This document shows, piece by piece, positions 34,640 to 46,760 of a DNA stretch of 64,000 nucleotides. A program made the position numbers and the translations under genes. Every line of letters begins with the position of its first letter. The stretch's first letter is position 1. Below the pieces are notes generated by a model, which saw only the letters and a list, made by a program, of their open reading frames with translations, did not search any database and was not told the DNA's origin. This DNA comes from Ceratopteris richardii (taxonomy: Eukaryota; Streptophyta; Polypodiopsida; Polypodiales; Pteridaceae): positions 217,899,145 to 217,963,144 of the forward strand of contig CM035407.1 in assembly GCA_020310875.1 (NCBI GenBank), given 5' to 3'.

Positions 34640-35185
34640 GTTGGCATGCTATTTCATGGTCTATATCAGCTGAGAAACTATGAGAAATATATGGATGACT
34701 ATGAATATGCAGTCCAAGATTTGTAGGCCATCTCATATGCAAAACTCTAGCATGCAAGTTTTGCCATCTGAGTATGGCTAGTTTTGTTACACATCCAAAA
34801 TTTGGATATGGAGTATGGCTAGGTTTGTTACACATCCAAAATTTGGATATGGAGTGCTCTTTTCATAAAATTTAGGAACCATCTCGACATATATGTAAGG
34901 GATAAAGTTTGGATAAGATTCGACAGCATTCTCAAGGACAGTACAATAAGACACAACATTCTTGCATTTTCAAAGACGGATGTATGTGGTCCTATGCAAA
35001 TGCCATATTTTTCTATAAATCATTTTTTTAAATCTCCATGGATCTATCCATTCAAGACAAGATCCAAAGCTTTGTATGTTCTTAAAACTATTATAGATGG
35101 AAATATTTCAACACGTAAGATGGAATCTAAGTCTCTTGAACGCATTGCATTTTTTGCTAAGCATGGAATCAAAAATTGATATAAA
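34640..35185 (+). pseudogene. Copia pre-integrase and integrase remnant
   Basis: Heavily decayed plus-strand copia. Around 34740 a frame recalls the LWHARFGHL block of the copia at 56.4 kb, and 35075-35180 gives RKMESKSLERIAFFAKHGIK, comparable to the region around the second catalytic Asp and the EHGIxH block. It contains a 41-bp tandem duplication (34771-34852). Low similarity, so the family is probable, not certain. Confidence 0.5.
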
Positions 35186-35570
35186 CGTGATAAAAACCAT
35201 ATTAGAATGATTGGAGCTACGTCGCACTAATCTGCATTGCCTCGAGCATAACTGAACTCACAATGATAGGAGATAGCTTATGCTTATGAGTAGCGACATC
35301 AACACCGACTAGACTGGAGATGCCACGGTGTTTTCCATCCTCGCACATGAAGGTTTTCACAAGGAGGAGTTTGAGCACACTGTGGCCAATGTCACCATAG
35401 CACCCTTGTACTCGTCCAACACATCTCGATCTAAGGTTGGTGGCCATCATCGACAGGTTGGCATTGGTCAAGATTCCACGATGGATGATTTTCGACATGA
35501 GAACGGATTATTGTCCTCAATGAGAGGGTGCCACAAGTCCCAGTAGACTAGTTGCCATTTGAAGCTAGAC
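35186..35570. other. Unclassified, antiparallel frames
   Basis: Overlapping frames on both strands (35328-35546 plus; 35498-35217 minus) with somewhat higher GC. No family recognised for either. Confidence 0.35.
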
Positions 35571-37410
35571 GAGTTCTAATCCCATCCCCTATTAAGGGAG
35601 ATATGTGAGTCAAGTTGCTTATGGAACCTTGAAATTTTATCCAATTTACTATCATTGCATCTTAATCCTTCAATCCAGCATGGATCATTCCCAAGAAGGA
35701 GACAACTCTTTGAATTGTCCTAGGCATTGATTCTATGACTAAGGACACACCAATCATCAAAGTCAATGCTCCTAACATGTTAAATTTCTTCAAAGCTTAT
35801 CCAATGACCTCTCTCATGCTTCTAAAGATGCTTCCACTTGTTAAAACCTTTTTTCCCATAAATTATTTTCTCGTTGGATGTTTTTCGATTTAACTTCTCT
35901 GATTCCCTTAGTAAGAAACCATATAGAATAATTTTTCCTAATTTTACCCACCCATTTCAAATCTTCATTAATCTTGATATAAAGTATCATCTTGTTCCTA
36001 ATCGTACATATGGAGCAAACGAGGTTAGAGACTTTCATAGTCACTGAATGTTCAAAAAACATTAATGCGAGTAGATCAAGATCCTTCCACCCACGGATTC
36101 CCATAAGCCAAAGAGAGGGTTTGTCTTTAAGAATGAGTTTTTTCCAAGAAGCTTCCGCATTGCACCAAACTTTGGTAAGCCACTTGGTAGCCAATCTATT
36201 TGTAATAGCTCTCACCGAAGAGTCCACTTATGTTTGGACATGCCCCTCCTATTGGGATCACTCATCTAAAGGAAGTTCCACAAGTAATTTAAATCTTTGA
36301 TAATTCTTTGTCTCCCAATCTCCAACATGTCAAAAAATAGACAATAGAAGAAATGAGGAAGGATTTGATCACGATAGCATGACCCACCAGGTTGAGATAC
36401 ATACCCTTCTAGGAGGCAAATTTATTTTAGAGTTTGGCCATAACCAAGTTCCATGGCTGGCCCATTGAAACCTCAAAAACCCATTAGAATGTGAAGGATC
36501 CAAAAAAAAACAATCCATTGAGTATTTCTTTACATCCTTGATTAGTAAAGAATTGTGATGAGGTCCCACAAATGATCTTGCACATAGTTTTGGAGTGATT
36601 AATTTAAGACCCGGACAGAATGCAAAAAAACATTTAGACATTATTAAAAAGTGTTGATACTAATATAATCAGTATGCATAAAAACATTCACTTCATTGGC
36701 AAAGATTTTGATAAGCATTTGGTTCTGACTATGAGGGAGCCAGAGGCATTTGATCTATCCAAGAAGGGCATGATGGTTAACCAAGCAGCTAAGGCCATCA
36801 ATGGCAATGGCAAAAAGAAGAGGATCCAGAGGACAACCGTGTTTGATAGATCATTTTAACCTGATTTCATGAGAGATTCTACCTTGATATTAAATCAATC
36901 GAAGTCATTCCCCATAAGCGTAGAGATGATGTTGATGATTGTAGGTCCATTTTATGGTTGTCTTTTAGGGATTGCAGAATGAGATCTTACACTAGGCACT
37001 CCTATGCTTTGTCAAAATCTATCTTGATGAAGAGGACATCTTGGGAAGATTCCTTAGCGAATTTGAGGGCTTCCCACACATCAATAATTGCCTCTATGAT
37101 GGATGTGCCCTTTTTGAAACCCTTTTGTTCCTCACTGATCCAAGAGTGCAAATGGGAGTGATGTGATTCACAATAACCTTAGCTAAGATCTTATATCCAT
37201 TATCTAGCATAGTGATGGGTCGCAAGTTTTCAATCTTGCTTTTTCTATAGTTTTTGTAAATTAGCTTAATTACCCTTTCATTAACAAAGTTAGAGAGAGC
37301 ATCAAAGTGTAATTCTTCCTTGATTGATGACATAATTGCTCCTTCGTCATCTACATTTGTATCCACATGAGTGCATCTCCCTTTTGTATCTAGGAGGCAC
37401 TCCATTTCTA
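35571..37410 (-). pseudogene. LINE ORF2 fragment (RT and post-RT)
   Basis: Read from right to left. IYKNYRKSKIENLRPITML at about 37265-37200 is RT block 2 with the INxRPIxL motif. KRAHPS ends the frame near 37094. Near 36840-36780 a frame gives GCPLDPLLFAIAIDGL, the RQGCPLSP block. Near 36715 IFANEVNVFMHTD is the catalytic FADDTNVF block with the Asp pair changed to Asn-Glu. 36641-36369 and 36227-35841 are post-RT segments (EASWKKLILKDKPSLWLMG; ICTIRNKMILYIKIN). The left (3') end was not found. Confidence 0.78.
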
Positions 37411-38676
37411 GTTTATTTCCATTTTATATTGTATTTCCTTTATATTTGGATACCTTGCCATTTTCTTCTACCATTGTATTCATTCTCTTTTCAGGGGAAT
37501 TATCCCACATGAGATGAACTTTGGAAAGCCCCTCCCAAATCATATAAGGAGGGCCTATCCCGCCATTTGTACTTGGTTAGAAGCTTTAGAAGCCTACGCC
37601 ATGCTCTTGGCAAGCTCATTTCTAATCCACATGAGTTTACCCATTTCATGGTCTACTCATTTTGATTCTCACACACTCTTTCTTTTGTAAGTACACTCTT
37701 CTTTTCATTTTGCTTCCACATGTGTACTCTCAACAAGATGCATTTATCCTAAACAATTACCATGATCCTGGACAATCAATCTTTGCTTTCATAAACCATT
37801 TGCATGAATTTGATGCATAACTTAGATAATTTCCATGAATAATTATCTATGTGACCAAACAAACTTGGCCACATATACTCATGCATCCATTTTTAAGTTT
37901 GTGCCTGTTTGAATATGCATCCAATGTTTGATGGTTTGCAAGCAAAAGAAAAGGGTTTGAATACTTATCTGGAAATTAAGCTTAGACACTTCGTCCATCT
38001 CTTGACCAACTTGAATAATTTGATGGTCATGTAGGCTTGCTTGGCCATCCAACTCCTTCCATTCCTTCTTGGCACTCCATACTTAATTAAGTTCGCAATG
38101 TGTACATACCTTGAAATCATGCATCTATGCATGCATACTAAAGGGTACAATCGTAATTCCTAGCCATTCATGTGCTTTCTTTTCTCTTGGAAAAGAAAAC
38201 TCTCAAATACATGAATGAACTAGCATATACCATGTTCTTTGGGCATAAGACATTTATGCATATAATTCTTAGCTTTCTATGCTATTATAAAAAGCATGCA
38301 TAGTATGTGATGAAAATTGAGAGGAAATACTATTTGGAGAATATTTGAACCTCATTATTTGTGTGCTAATTGAAAGATCCTTTCATGTCTTTTTCCTTAC
38401 CACATGAACTCTACTCAATGGTTAAGATCCTCTTGTAACTTCTCCACACCTTGTGAGATGGTTCAAAAAAAAAAACACCCAACATAATTCTAAATGCATT
38501 TAAAAATAAATATATTCAAGGACAGATGCAATGTGAAGAGGACAGTTTATTTGTGTTGATGAGAAAGTGCCATTCTTTTTTTGCATTAAGCAAAGCTCTT
38601 CCTTTAAGATCAATGCTACTTTTATCCGATTCTAAAACCAATGAAATAAGCCATAATCTTCATCTCCTTCAAAGCC
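37411..38676. other. Noncoding stretch, possible LTR
   Basis: Around 37525-37560 CATATAAGGAGGGCC resembles the TATA region of the LTR at 42220 (CTATAAAAGGAGGGC). This suggests a plus-strand LTR, but no primer site or partner was found. The rest is AT-rich with no gene. Confidence 0.35.
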
Positions 38677-39497
38677 TTGCTCAAACCTCATGATTTTTCT
38701 CCTAATTTAGCACCTCTTGGCAATGTTGAAGGCACAAAATTTCGAGGTTTCATCTTCGAGCTACTTTGTGGATATGAAGAGGTAAGGAGAAGCATGGGAA
38801 GAAGAACATTGCTCACAGATTGGAGGGTTATAGTATGCTATGTGGAGATTAGAGATGAAACTCTTGGTAGGTTTGCGCTTCGACAAAGTCCATTAATCTT
38901 TTTGCTGAATGCAACAAAGAGAACCATAATGAGGTGATTGATGCGGACCACCAATACAACAATAATAATATGCGCCAGTATTTACATAGTGATTAATCGG
39001 AGAGATGGAGTCACCCCTAGTGAATTCGAATCTTACCATAATATGCACTACACTTCACAAAGTGATAATCAATATGTACATCAAGAGTTTTTATGAACAC
39101 TATATTCAAGAGAGATGGATCAATACACTTAATAATGTCACCAATATGAATGCTAAAGAGTGTCTATAAGCACTTATGAAATGTGGAAATGCATCATAAG
39201 TACCAAAAGATGATGAAGCATAGCCACAATCACCAAGAGCAAGGGTGTGAGGGTGGAAAAGACTAATAGAAAGGGGTACAAACTGATGAGAAAGAGGTGT
39301 GGGAGGGTGGGAAAATGGGAAAAATGAAGCCCAATAGTGTAAAGTGAAGAAGAAGAGGGTGGGAGGGTGGGGAATGGGCAAAAGGAGTCCCAAAAATTGA
39401 TGGAAAAAGGGTTTTCTCAAAGAGGAAAATCACACCACCAAAGTAAAGCACCACCACCACCAAATGCACCACCAAGTCCTCCACCTAGCACTCTGAT
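38677..39497. other. Unclassified stretch with simple-sequence pieces
   Basis: An 86-residue plus frame (38677-38937) is unassigned. 39270-39380 repeats GGGAGGGTGGG twice, and 39430-39480 is ACC-rich. GCACTCTGATATGAG at about 39488 resembles a decayed minus-strand copia primer site (reverse of TGGTATCAGAGC). Confidence 0.35.
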
Positions 39498-39815
39498 ATG
39501 AGAACATTCACAAATGAGAACACCTTATATGTCAGGGATATAGATGATGTACTTATCACCATTATTGTATATGTTGATGATACGTTGTTCAATGTTCCTA
39601 ATGAGAAGCATATTGCAGAGTTCTTGTGTAATTTGCATGCCTCTATTGAGATGTCAGATTTGGGTCATTTGCATTATTATTATTATTTGGGCATTCAACT
39701 TATGCAATTTGATGGGGAATAATTCGTGTGTCGAACAAAATATATTGACATATTAGTGCAATATTTTGATCTTTAATGTATTGCCACTCCCATGGAAAGA
39801 AGCTTATAGCTAAGT
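39498..39815 (+). pseudogene. Copia RT fragment, left half
   Basis: Frame with ITIIVYVDDTLFNVPNEKH: the YVDD catalytic motif is intact. MSDLGHLHYYYYLGIQL follows, in which a TAT repeat adds Tyr residues relative to the DLGHLHHYLGIQL of the inner copia at 54.5 kb. Same family as that element. Interrupted by a LINE tail near 39815; the last bases form the duplication. Confidence 0.85.
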
Positions 39816-40142
39816 CCCCCAAAGAGTGGTCGATTGAGAAATCGTTGTTCCTCCTCGGCAAAAGAATCGCTAATTGTAAGAAATCCTCTCGTTTCAGGCA
39901 TCATCAAGTGCTCATTCTGATCAACAACAAGATTAAACCCAAGTGGGCCCTCCATGAAGGTGATGAGAGGGTGATTACCCTTCTTTGTAATGCCATCTAA
40001 ACTCTGTAAAATCTACCAATGGTTTGTGTGATTTGAGAGGTCCCATGGGCATTAGTCCCCTTCATTTGTACTTTTCTTTTCCTTTAATTAATACAAGTCT
40101 GGCAGAGTAGGCTAAGGCCGAACTTCGGTCATTTAAAAAAAG
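39816..40142 (+). mobile_element. 5'-truncated LINE tail inserted in copia
   Basis: Encodes only the last LINE residues (SIEKSLFLLGKRIANCKKS to VITLLCNAI, stop at 39998-40000) plus the 3'UTR (GGCAGAGTAGGCTAAGGCC) and A7. It is nearly the same as 3640-3976. An imperfect duplication flanks it: AAGCTTATAGCTAAGTC on the left, AAAGTTTATGGCTGAGTC on the right. Similarity of the C-terminus to the 2.7-kb LINE identifies one family. Confidence 0.85.
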
Positions 40143-40440
40143 CAAAGTTTATGGCTGAGTCTTCATGATGTTTGATATGCATTTGATGTTATTCTCTGTC
40201 AGTAAGTTGTTGGATGCTTGATTTAATTATGCACAGGTCGACATGATATTTAGTTTGTAGTCTCACAAATGAGCACATTTATGCATTCTCTAAGTGTCAA
40301 GCATTGGCATACAGATAAGCGTATCTTTAAATACTTGAGCGGTATCTGGCTACTTGGATTGTTTTATCCTAAGGGGACTCATTACTACTAGATTCACGTG
40401 CCTTTTTCTAACTCCTATTGGGAACGTTTTTTTTTCTTTT
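40143..40440 (+). pseudogene. Copia RT-RNase H fragment, right half
   Basis: Continues the fragment at 39498: WLSLHDV near 40155, then HWHTDKRIFKYLSGIWLLGL and FYPKG near 40300-40375, matching the inner copia blocks at about 54.2 kb. Ends before RNase H. Confidence 0.8.
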
Positions 40441-42002
40441 CTAGGTTTGCGTAGCATTTGAAGAGGATAGGTGTATGGATTCCAAAGACAGGTAACATAG
40501 AAAGAAGGATATCATGGTTGTGCCTCTAAGAAACACCATCGATGAAAAGTTGATTCCATAGAAACGCAATTGCTAACCATGAAAAGGCAAAAGCTAGCTT
40601 CTTATCAAAAGAGGCTGGTGATGAGGGTGTGCCAAAAAAAGGGAGACATAGAAACGAGGAGTTTGCATGCTCAGCATCAAAGGGTAACAAAAGAGTGGAT
40701 TGATGAAAAATATTGAGATCCATATCAATTTATAAGGAATTTCATGATAAGACTCCAATGGAAATCATTAGCTTACATTGTATTGAGAATGTGGGACATT
40801 CTATTGCTGGTGGATCTAAGGGAACGATCAAATCTATTCCGATATTTTTATGGGTGGTATTATATGAGTTTGATCCTGAATTATAGAATAAATTTACAGG
40901 GTCAACCATAGACAGAAGATATAAACATGAGGAAACAATATTCATACTCTTGTAATGTTGAAACGTTCATTGAAAGAGACCATCCATACGACGTGGAGGG
41001 CACATCAGGAAAGCCTGCTGGGACATGAGGAAACCTTGGTGGGAATGCATATGTTTAGAAACACATATATTAGCCTTATGAGAATTTTAATTTTTCTCAC
41101 TCTAGATGCCACCGAAAATATACTATGGACGACCTAGAAAATATATCTGGTTTGAGCTTGAATTCTAGGTGGTCCAACCTAATGAAGGAGCCTCCTGCAT
41201 GAGCAAATACCTGTTATTAAATAAAAGAAAAATTGGAAAGAAAAGGAACCCTTTTCCTTTACATCAAGATGGTCCGAATAGGATGGGAAGAATGACGAGA
41301 GATGACAATATACCAAATCACGTTGAACCTCCAACTTCTATTAACTCTAGAAAATAATTATTTGTGAGCGTAGTGTTCATTACAGGATCTCTACTAAGCT
41401 CCCATCCCAAATACTCGCGTGCCCACAACTATTCTTCCACAAGTATTCCTTTGAATGGAGAGAAATCGGGAGAACAGGAATGTTCCCTCAAAACAATCAT
41501 GTTGGTCCGTGATGAGAACCACGATGCAACTCGCATGCACTTAGTGTGGGGAAAAAATGATATCCTTTTCTTTTTCTATTAATTATTAAAAGGGTGAGAA
41601 TGGAGCGCTTTGTTATTTCCGTCAGTGATAGAGAGAGAGAGAGATCACTAATCTCATGATCAGCATCACATGGGTAATGGACCTACAGACATCATCTAGG
41701 GCACATCCGCCCATATGCCGTAATTACATGATAATTGTTTGGATGCATTATATGAGTATAGTGAAAAAAGAGTTTCTGTCCACTTGGAGCATTTGAAATA
41801 TTTCTCGACTTCAATCAATGGAGCTTGATAGTCACTTGTTTTCTAATTATGTTATCAACCCTCTTGATCCTCTAGGGATGCCAAAAAGGCAAATCCTCAT
41901 GCTAGTACGACAAACTCTTCACGAGTAATACTTTGAGGATCCACAATAGTACAAAATTAATATAGCACTTTGACCAATATTTCAGTGTGAGTACAACCAG
42001 AT
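40441..42002. other. Unclassified stretch
   Basis: Several short plus frames (40955-41137, 41169-41357, 41364-41582) that could be pieces of one decayed protein with frameshifts; no family recognised. A (GA)8 microsatellite lies at 41629-41644. Confidence 0.35.
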
Positions 42003-42255
42003 AATGGACACAATAGAAACCATCCACAACCTCAAAATTCCATCTTACTTTCTATATCTCATTATTGGTTGAGAATGTGTTGAAACTAATGCTTTCATCA
42101 CATCCATAATATGTCAAAACCCTAAGATCGAATATCTAGTTGCTTGGTCTTGACACTCAGAGTTCCTGTTTTGAATTGTTGATATCACCAATGACATCAT
42201 CAATACGTAGCCACCCTTGAACACCTATAAAAGGAGGGCTTGGCTACAAAATGTT
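42003..42255 (+). repeat. LTR 5' part, same family as 23968-24670
   Basis: Collinear with 23970-24235 (AACCATCC, TATATCTCATTATTGG, AAAACCCTAAGATCGA, GATGACATCATC-like blocks). Carries an intact TATA box, CTATAAAAGGAGGGC near 42220. The similarity stops abruptly at 42255. Confidence 0.75.
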
Positions 42256-42407
42256 AGGGGAGCACTAGATTGTTCCCTCTTATTAGACTAGACAAGATTT
42301 CATAATTATGCTTCTTATTACAAGATGAACCCAATAGGGGAAATAATACAAGGATATGCAACTGGTACAAAAACTCCCATAACCCAAGACTAATAGGTAT
42401 GGATAAC
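42256..42407 (-). repeat. LTR 3' part in inverted orientation
   Basis: Reverse complement of about 24515-24670: TGTTAGGGGAGCACTAGATT here equals the LTR end AATCTAGTGCTCCC...ACA read backwards, and GGTATGGATAAC at its right end is the reverse of GTTATCCATACC. It begins exactly at an LTR terminus. Confidence 0.78.
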
Positions 42408-42589
42408 TTGGGTAGAGAGGCAGACTTCAAGGCTCTGCGTAAAGCGAGAACATCTTAGAACTTGATGCTTTCATCATCTTGGCCAAGATTAATCCAGTCA
42501 TCTTCAAGATGAGAATTACATCTAGTTTCTAATATATCCATGTTGGAACCATATCAGATTTTTTCCATTGAGGATAGGGGAGACTAGTC

Positions 42590-42770
42590 CTTCACTTCTT
42601 ATCCAGATTGATGATCATGAAGCATTCAAAGTTGAGCATATCTTAGATTTAAGAATATCCAGAGGAAGATAGGAGTGCCCTACTCATTGGAATATGTATC
42701 ATATCAGTGATCGTACTTGGGAACATGTAGAGTGTTGCACTTATGTGTTGCATATACATGATATAGTCAA
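42590..42770 (+). pseudogene. Gypsy chromodomain remnant
   Basis: The frame AFKVEHILDLRISRGR, a stop, then near-frame HWNMYHISDRTWEHVE matches the FxVExILxxR and YLIxWKGY...TWEP pattern of chromodomains at the end of chromovirus integrases. The rest of integrase is absent. It follows LTR pieces of a family linked to the gypsy at 24 kb. Confidence 0.62.
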
Positions 42771-43689
42771 ATGTAGTGGCACTTTCTAATTAGGGACTCA
42801 CTTATAGCTGTCTCTTGAATCATTGTTAGATTACTCATCATTGATCAACAAAGAGCTCTTTGAGTCATTGGAATTTGCATGTCTCTATGCTTTAATCTTC
42901 TACTTCGCTCTTGTGTGTATTTTGTTCATACTTCCTCACTCACTCACAAGGAGAAAGAGTCGATACAAAACAGATAGGTTCACACATCGACTAGCTCAAA
43001 AATCTTACTATTTATGGATGAGGCAATGAACTTCAAATGCTCATAGTGACCGATGTGATTACAATTAGAAAAGATACTTTTATGGGAGTGATACACATAT
43101 GGTTGAGTGTATGTAATGCACAAGATTATAAGGAATAAGCAAAATATGCTATTGGGATGAATCTGAGAGTCAACAGTGGTACCTTCTATTTTTTAGGAAT
43201 ACACAAAGATTGCCTCGAGACAAACAAACTAAGATTTCTCCAAATCCACTCAATCAAATGCTACAAAAACTTAAAGGAATGAACTAAGACTGATTGCTTT
43301 CCATTGAGCCATCTTGCATACAATTTGAAGCTCTCTAGAGAGAGGAGCAGCCTCCACAAGCTTACTATTGGTGAAGAAGATGATGCAGAAAAATGAATGA
43401 GCAAGACAATGATGGTTACAAGTGTATGTATACGTTTCTGAAAACTTTAATACTTGCATTTAGTGCAAGGACATGCCATTCTTTCCTCTAGATCCAAAGA
43501 TGCCATTTGATACCATGTGGACATGTTAGGAATTAATTCTAAAACCCTCATTTCTTTTATTAAACATACATTCCTATTGTTCATATATTTAATTATATAT
43601 ATTTAATTTAATTCAAAAACCATATTTTCTTATGTAATTAATTATACATAATACATTTAATAATATATTGTACTTTTTTCCTAAGTTCT
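42771..43689. other. Unclassified stretch
   Basis: A 68-residue plus frame at 42823-43029 with a hydrophobic segment (ALIFYFALVCILFILP) is unassigned and may lie in a chromovirus 3' LTR. 43560-43680 is very AT-rich. Confidence 0.35.
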
Positions 43690-46270
43690 ATAAAGAATTC
43701 AGTGATGGAGATGAAGGAAATACATATCCAAATAGACACAAGACCGAGAGTAGGAATAGCAACCAAAGAGATATGGGAAAAATTTGGAAAAGGTAGCCCT
43801 ATGACGGAATCTAATCATATTACAATCGGTAGATAGTCATGTGGAGAGACCGTTTGGAATCCTCAAAAGGTAATCCTGACTACTTGCAGAGTAGAGTTTG
43901 AACACACCTTAGCTATCTGTCAATTTGGAAAATTAAGAAATTATGAAAACATCTTAGGATGACCATTCATGAGACAACTTAAGGTAGTACCAGATTGGGG
44001 ACAAGATGCTTTGTATCTCCAACATCAAGGTACAACTATGAAAATAAATCTATGTACTTTTGCATAAAGAGGTGTCCCACCTTCACAATGGAACCTTGAA
44101 CATAAAGAAGAAGACGACATATCAAGTGACCAATCTTGGATAAATGAGGATGCTCAACTATGGATGTGTAAGGAAGCAAAACGAGCGGAAGAGAGATTAC
44201 AAGCTTTGCCAATAGGACATGAAAGCTACAGACCAATGTAAGACCCTCCCTACATGCCCCAAATATTGTGAGATGAAGCATTTAAACCACGTGGATGGAT
44301 GGAAATATTAGCCACCTTGGATGTTTGTGTAAATGATGAGGTAGTCACCACGAACGAGTGTGTGGATGAAGAAGGGCATGATTTAGTCTATACATGGTAG
44401 TCCTTCAAGAGGTTGAGGCAAGTGAAATTGTACAAAAAGAATGGAGAGAGGACTAGAAGACATAGAAATGGGAGATATCAAAGAAAAGATAGAAGTACTA
44501 GCCATAGAAGAATATTAAGAAAACCCTAGAAGGGAGAAAAATGAAATTGAGAAAGATTTACATCATGAATCGTTCATGGTGCCCAAACATTTGAAAAGGT
44601 TTGAAGTGGAAGAAAGGAAAATAGCTATTCAAATGCCTAAGAGAGAGGCATAGGATGGAATAGCTTATGAGAATAAGGAACAAGCCAAAAAGGTGATGCT
44701 GACCATAGAAGGCAAAGAAGAAAGATGCACCTACATACGAAAAGATGTGTACTTATAAGAGGAAAAAGAAATTATAGCTTTAATCAGAGAATATAGGGAT
44801 GTCTTTGCTTGGAACTACAAAAATCTTAAAGGCGTGGATCCCCATATTTGTCCTGATGCAAAACCCTCAAAAGAGAGGTTGTACACATATAATGATGTAT
44901 ATTTATCCAAGCTCAAAGACGAAATAGACAAACTATTAGTGGTTTTGTTTTTATATGAAATTGAACATACTGAATGCGTCTCACCTTTGGTTATAGAACC
45001 AAAGAAAATTAGAAAACTTAGGGTTTGTATTAATCTCAAAAAAGTTAATCTAGCCACCATTGGTGAAAGTTATCCTTTACCCATTAGTGATCTTATTTTG
45101 GAAAGGGTAGAAGGCAAGGAAGTATATAGCTTCCTTGATGGATTCTCACGATACAATCAAGCAGTCATTGCTATTGAAGACGATATATAAAACTGCTTTT
45201 GCTACTGAATGGGAGTGTATGCCTTTAAGGTTATGTCATTTGGCTTAAAAAAGTGCTCCTACTTTCGAAAGATTAATGTATCATGTATTGAGGGAAGTTT
45301 TGAGGAAAATCTTGGAAATCTATGCGGATGACTTGTGTACATACTCGTGTCAATTGCCCACATACCCAAATTAAGGAAAATATTCAACAAATGTAGGTAA
45401 TATAGAGTCTGTTTAAACCTACAAAAATGTGTATTCATGGTAAGACAAGGAAAGATCTTGGGACATACAATGTCTAAAAATGAAATTTCAACCGATGACA
45501 AAATCAAGGTTTTCTTAGACCTTCCTAGTGTCCAAAAATGGAATTTTCAACTAATGAAGACAAAATCAAGGTTATCTTAGAACTACCAATACCTAAGAAT
45601 GGAAGGAAGTACAAGCTTTTATGGGTCATTGCAGATATTATTTTAGATTTATCCACATCTATGCCATAATTGAAAAACCATTATATGGGTTGTTAACTCA
45701 ATTCACTAAGGCAAAAGAGTTTGAGAAGGTCTTCAATGAATTAAAAAGAAGATTGAGTTCAACACCTTTATAGAAAGTGCCTAATTGGGTCAAATCGTTC
45801 CATATTCATATGGATGCATCCAATTCTGCCATAGGATGTATCTTAGCACAACTAGCTGATGAAGGAAAGCTAGATCACTCGATAGCCCATGCTAGTAGAT
45901 AGTTGAATCAAGTAACACGCAATTACACTACGATCAAATGTGAAGGCTAAGGAATGGTCTACATTGTTAAAAAATTTAGACATTACTTGCTAGCCAATAA
46001 ATTTAAGTTCTTTATTTATGACCAAGCCCTATTGTACTTGGTCAATAATCCATGTAACATTGGAAGGCTAGTAAGATGGTTTCTACTCCTCATGGAATTC
46101 AACTTTGAAATAGTAGTGAAGAAAGGTAACACACATGTAAGAGCCAATCACTTGTCGAGAATGACTCATGGAGAGTATCTTCCTATACTAGAAATGGTGC
46201 ATGTGGGAGTAGCAAGAGGTCATTTTTTAGTGGACAAGCATGTGAAAATGATACTAGGAGCACAAAACTG
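43690..46270 (+). pseudogene. Third gypsy type: protease end, RT and RNase H
   Basis: 43840-44040 is the end of a protease domain (RVEFEHTLAICQF; PFMRQLKVVPDWGQDALYL). After a broken linker, REYRDVFAWNYKNLKGVDPH (44783-44840) is the RT lead-in, and 44834-45190 gives the RT start (IEHTECVSPLVIEPKKIRKL, RVCINLKKVNLAT, YSFLDGFSRYNQAVIAIEDD). The palm is then lost to stops and frameshifts; the catalytic pair reads IYADDLCTYS near 45317. A tandem duplication near 45474-45595 interrupts the thumb. RNase H: FHIHMDASNSAIGCILAQLA near 45810, and at 45954-46271 KFRHYLLANKFKFFIYDQAL and GNTHVRANHLSRMTHGE. Integrase was not found. Confidence 0.82.
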
Positions 46271-46760
46271 AAAGAAAGAAGAAGAGAGGATATGGGAAGA
46301 AGCAAGATAAGAAGCCTTAGAGCAAATCAGGAAATGGAAAGCATGGATGTTGGAATGTGATGAAATATATTTTCAAGGAGAAGAGCCTATTCATGGCAAC
46401 GTACCATACTAACAAAGTAAAAACCCTAGAAAATCCAATATGGCAATACTACTTAAACCTAGGGATTGGTATGGGAGAATATCAATTAATGGATTCATTA
46501 ATTGACACACGAGCAAGTCTAAGTAGTATATGCACCTCACTAGTTGAGAAACTAAAGATACAACTCTCCAACCAAATCTCATATGATAGGGATCGATGGT
46601 AAAATGATCAAATGCCTAGGGGAAGTATCCTTATCGTTACACTTAGGGAACAATACTATGTAGCAAAGACCCTTAGTCTATAAGGACTCTAAACACCTAG
46701 AAGAATTAGTCCTAGTTCAAGATTGGATCTATGAATTTGAGGTTAGGATCCACCTAGCTC
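46271..46760 (+). pseudogene. Retropepsin-like remnant downstream of RNase H
   Basis: LMDSLIDTRASLSSICTSLV (about 46485-46545) resembles the D-T-G-A active site of retropepsins, with Gly changed to Arg. After a frame change, IGIDGKMIKCLGEVSLSLHL fits the flap region. In gypsy elements protease precedes RT, so this second protease-like stretch after RNase H is out of place. It may be the start of another element copy joined here. Confidence 0.5.

Noticed and set aside
35217-35546. Real gene on either strand
   Set aside because: Two overlapping antiparallel frames of similar size, no family match and no supporting neighbours; left as unclassified.
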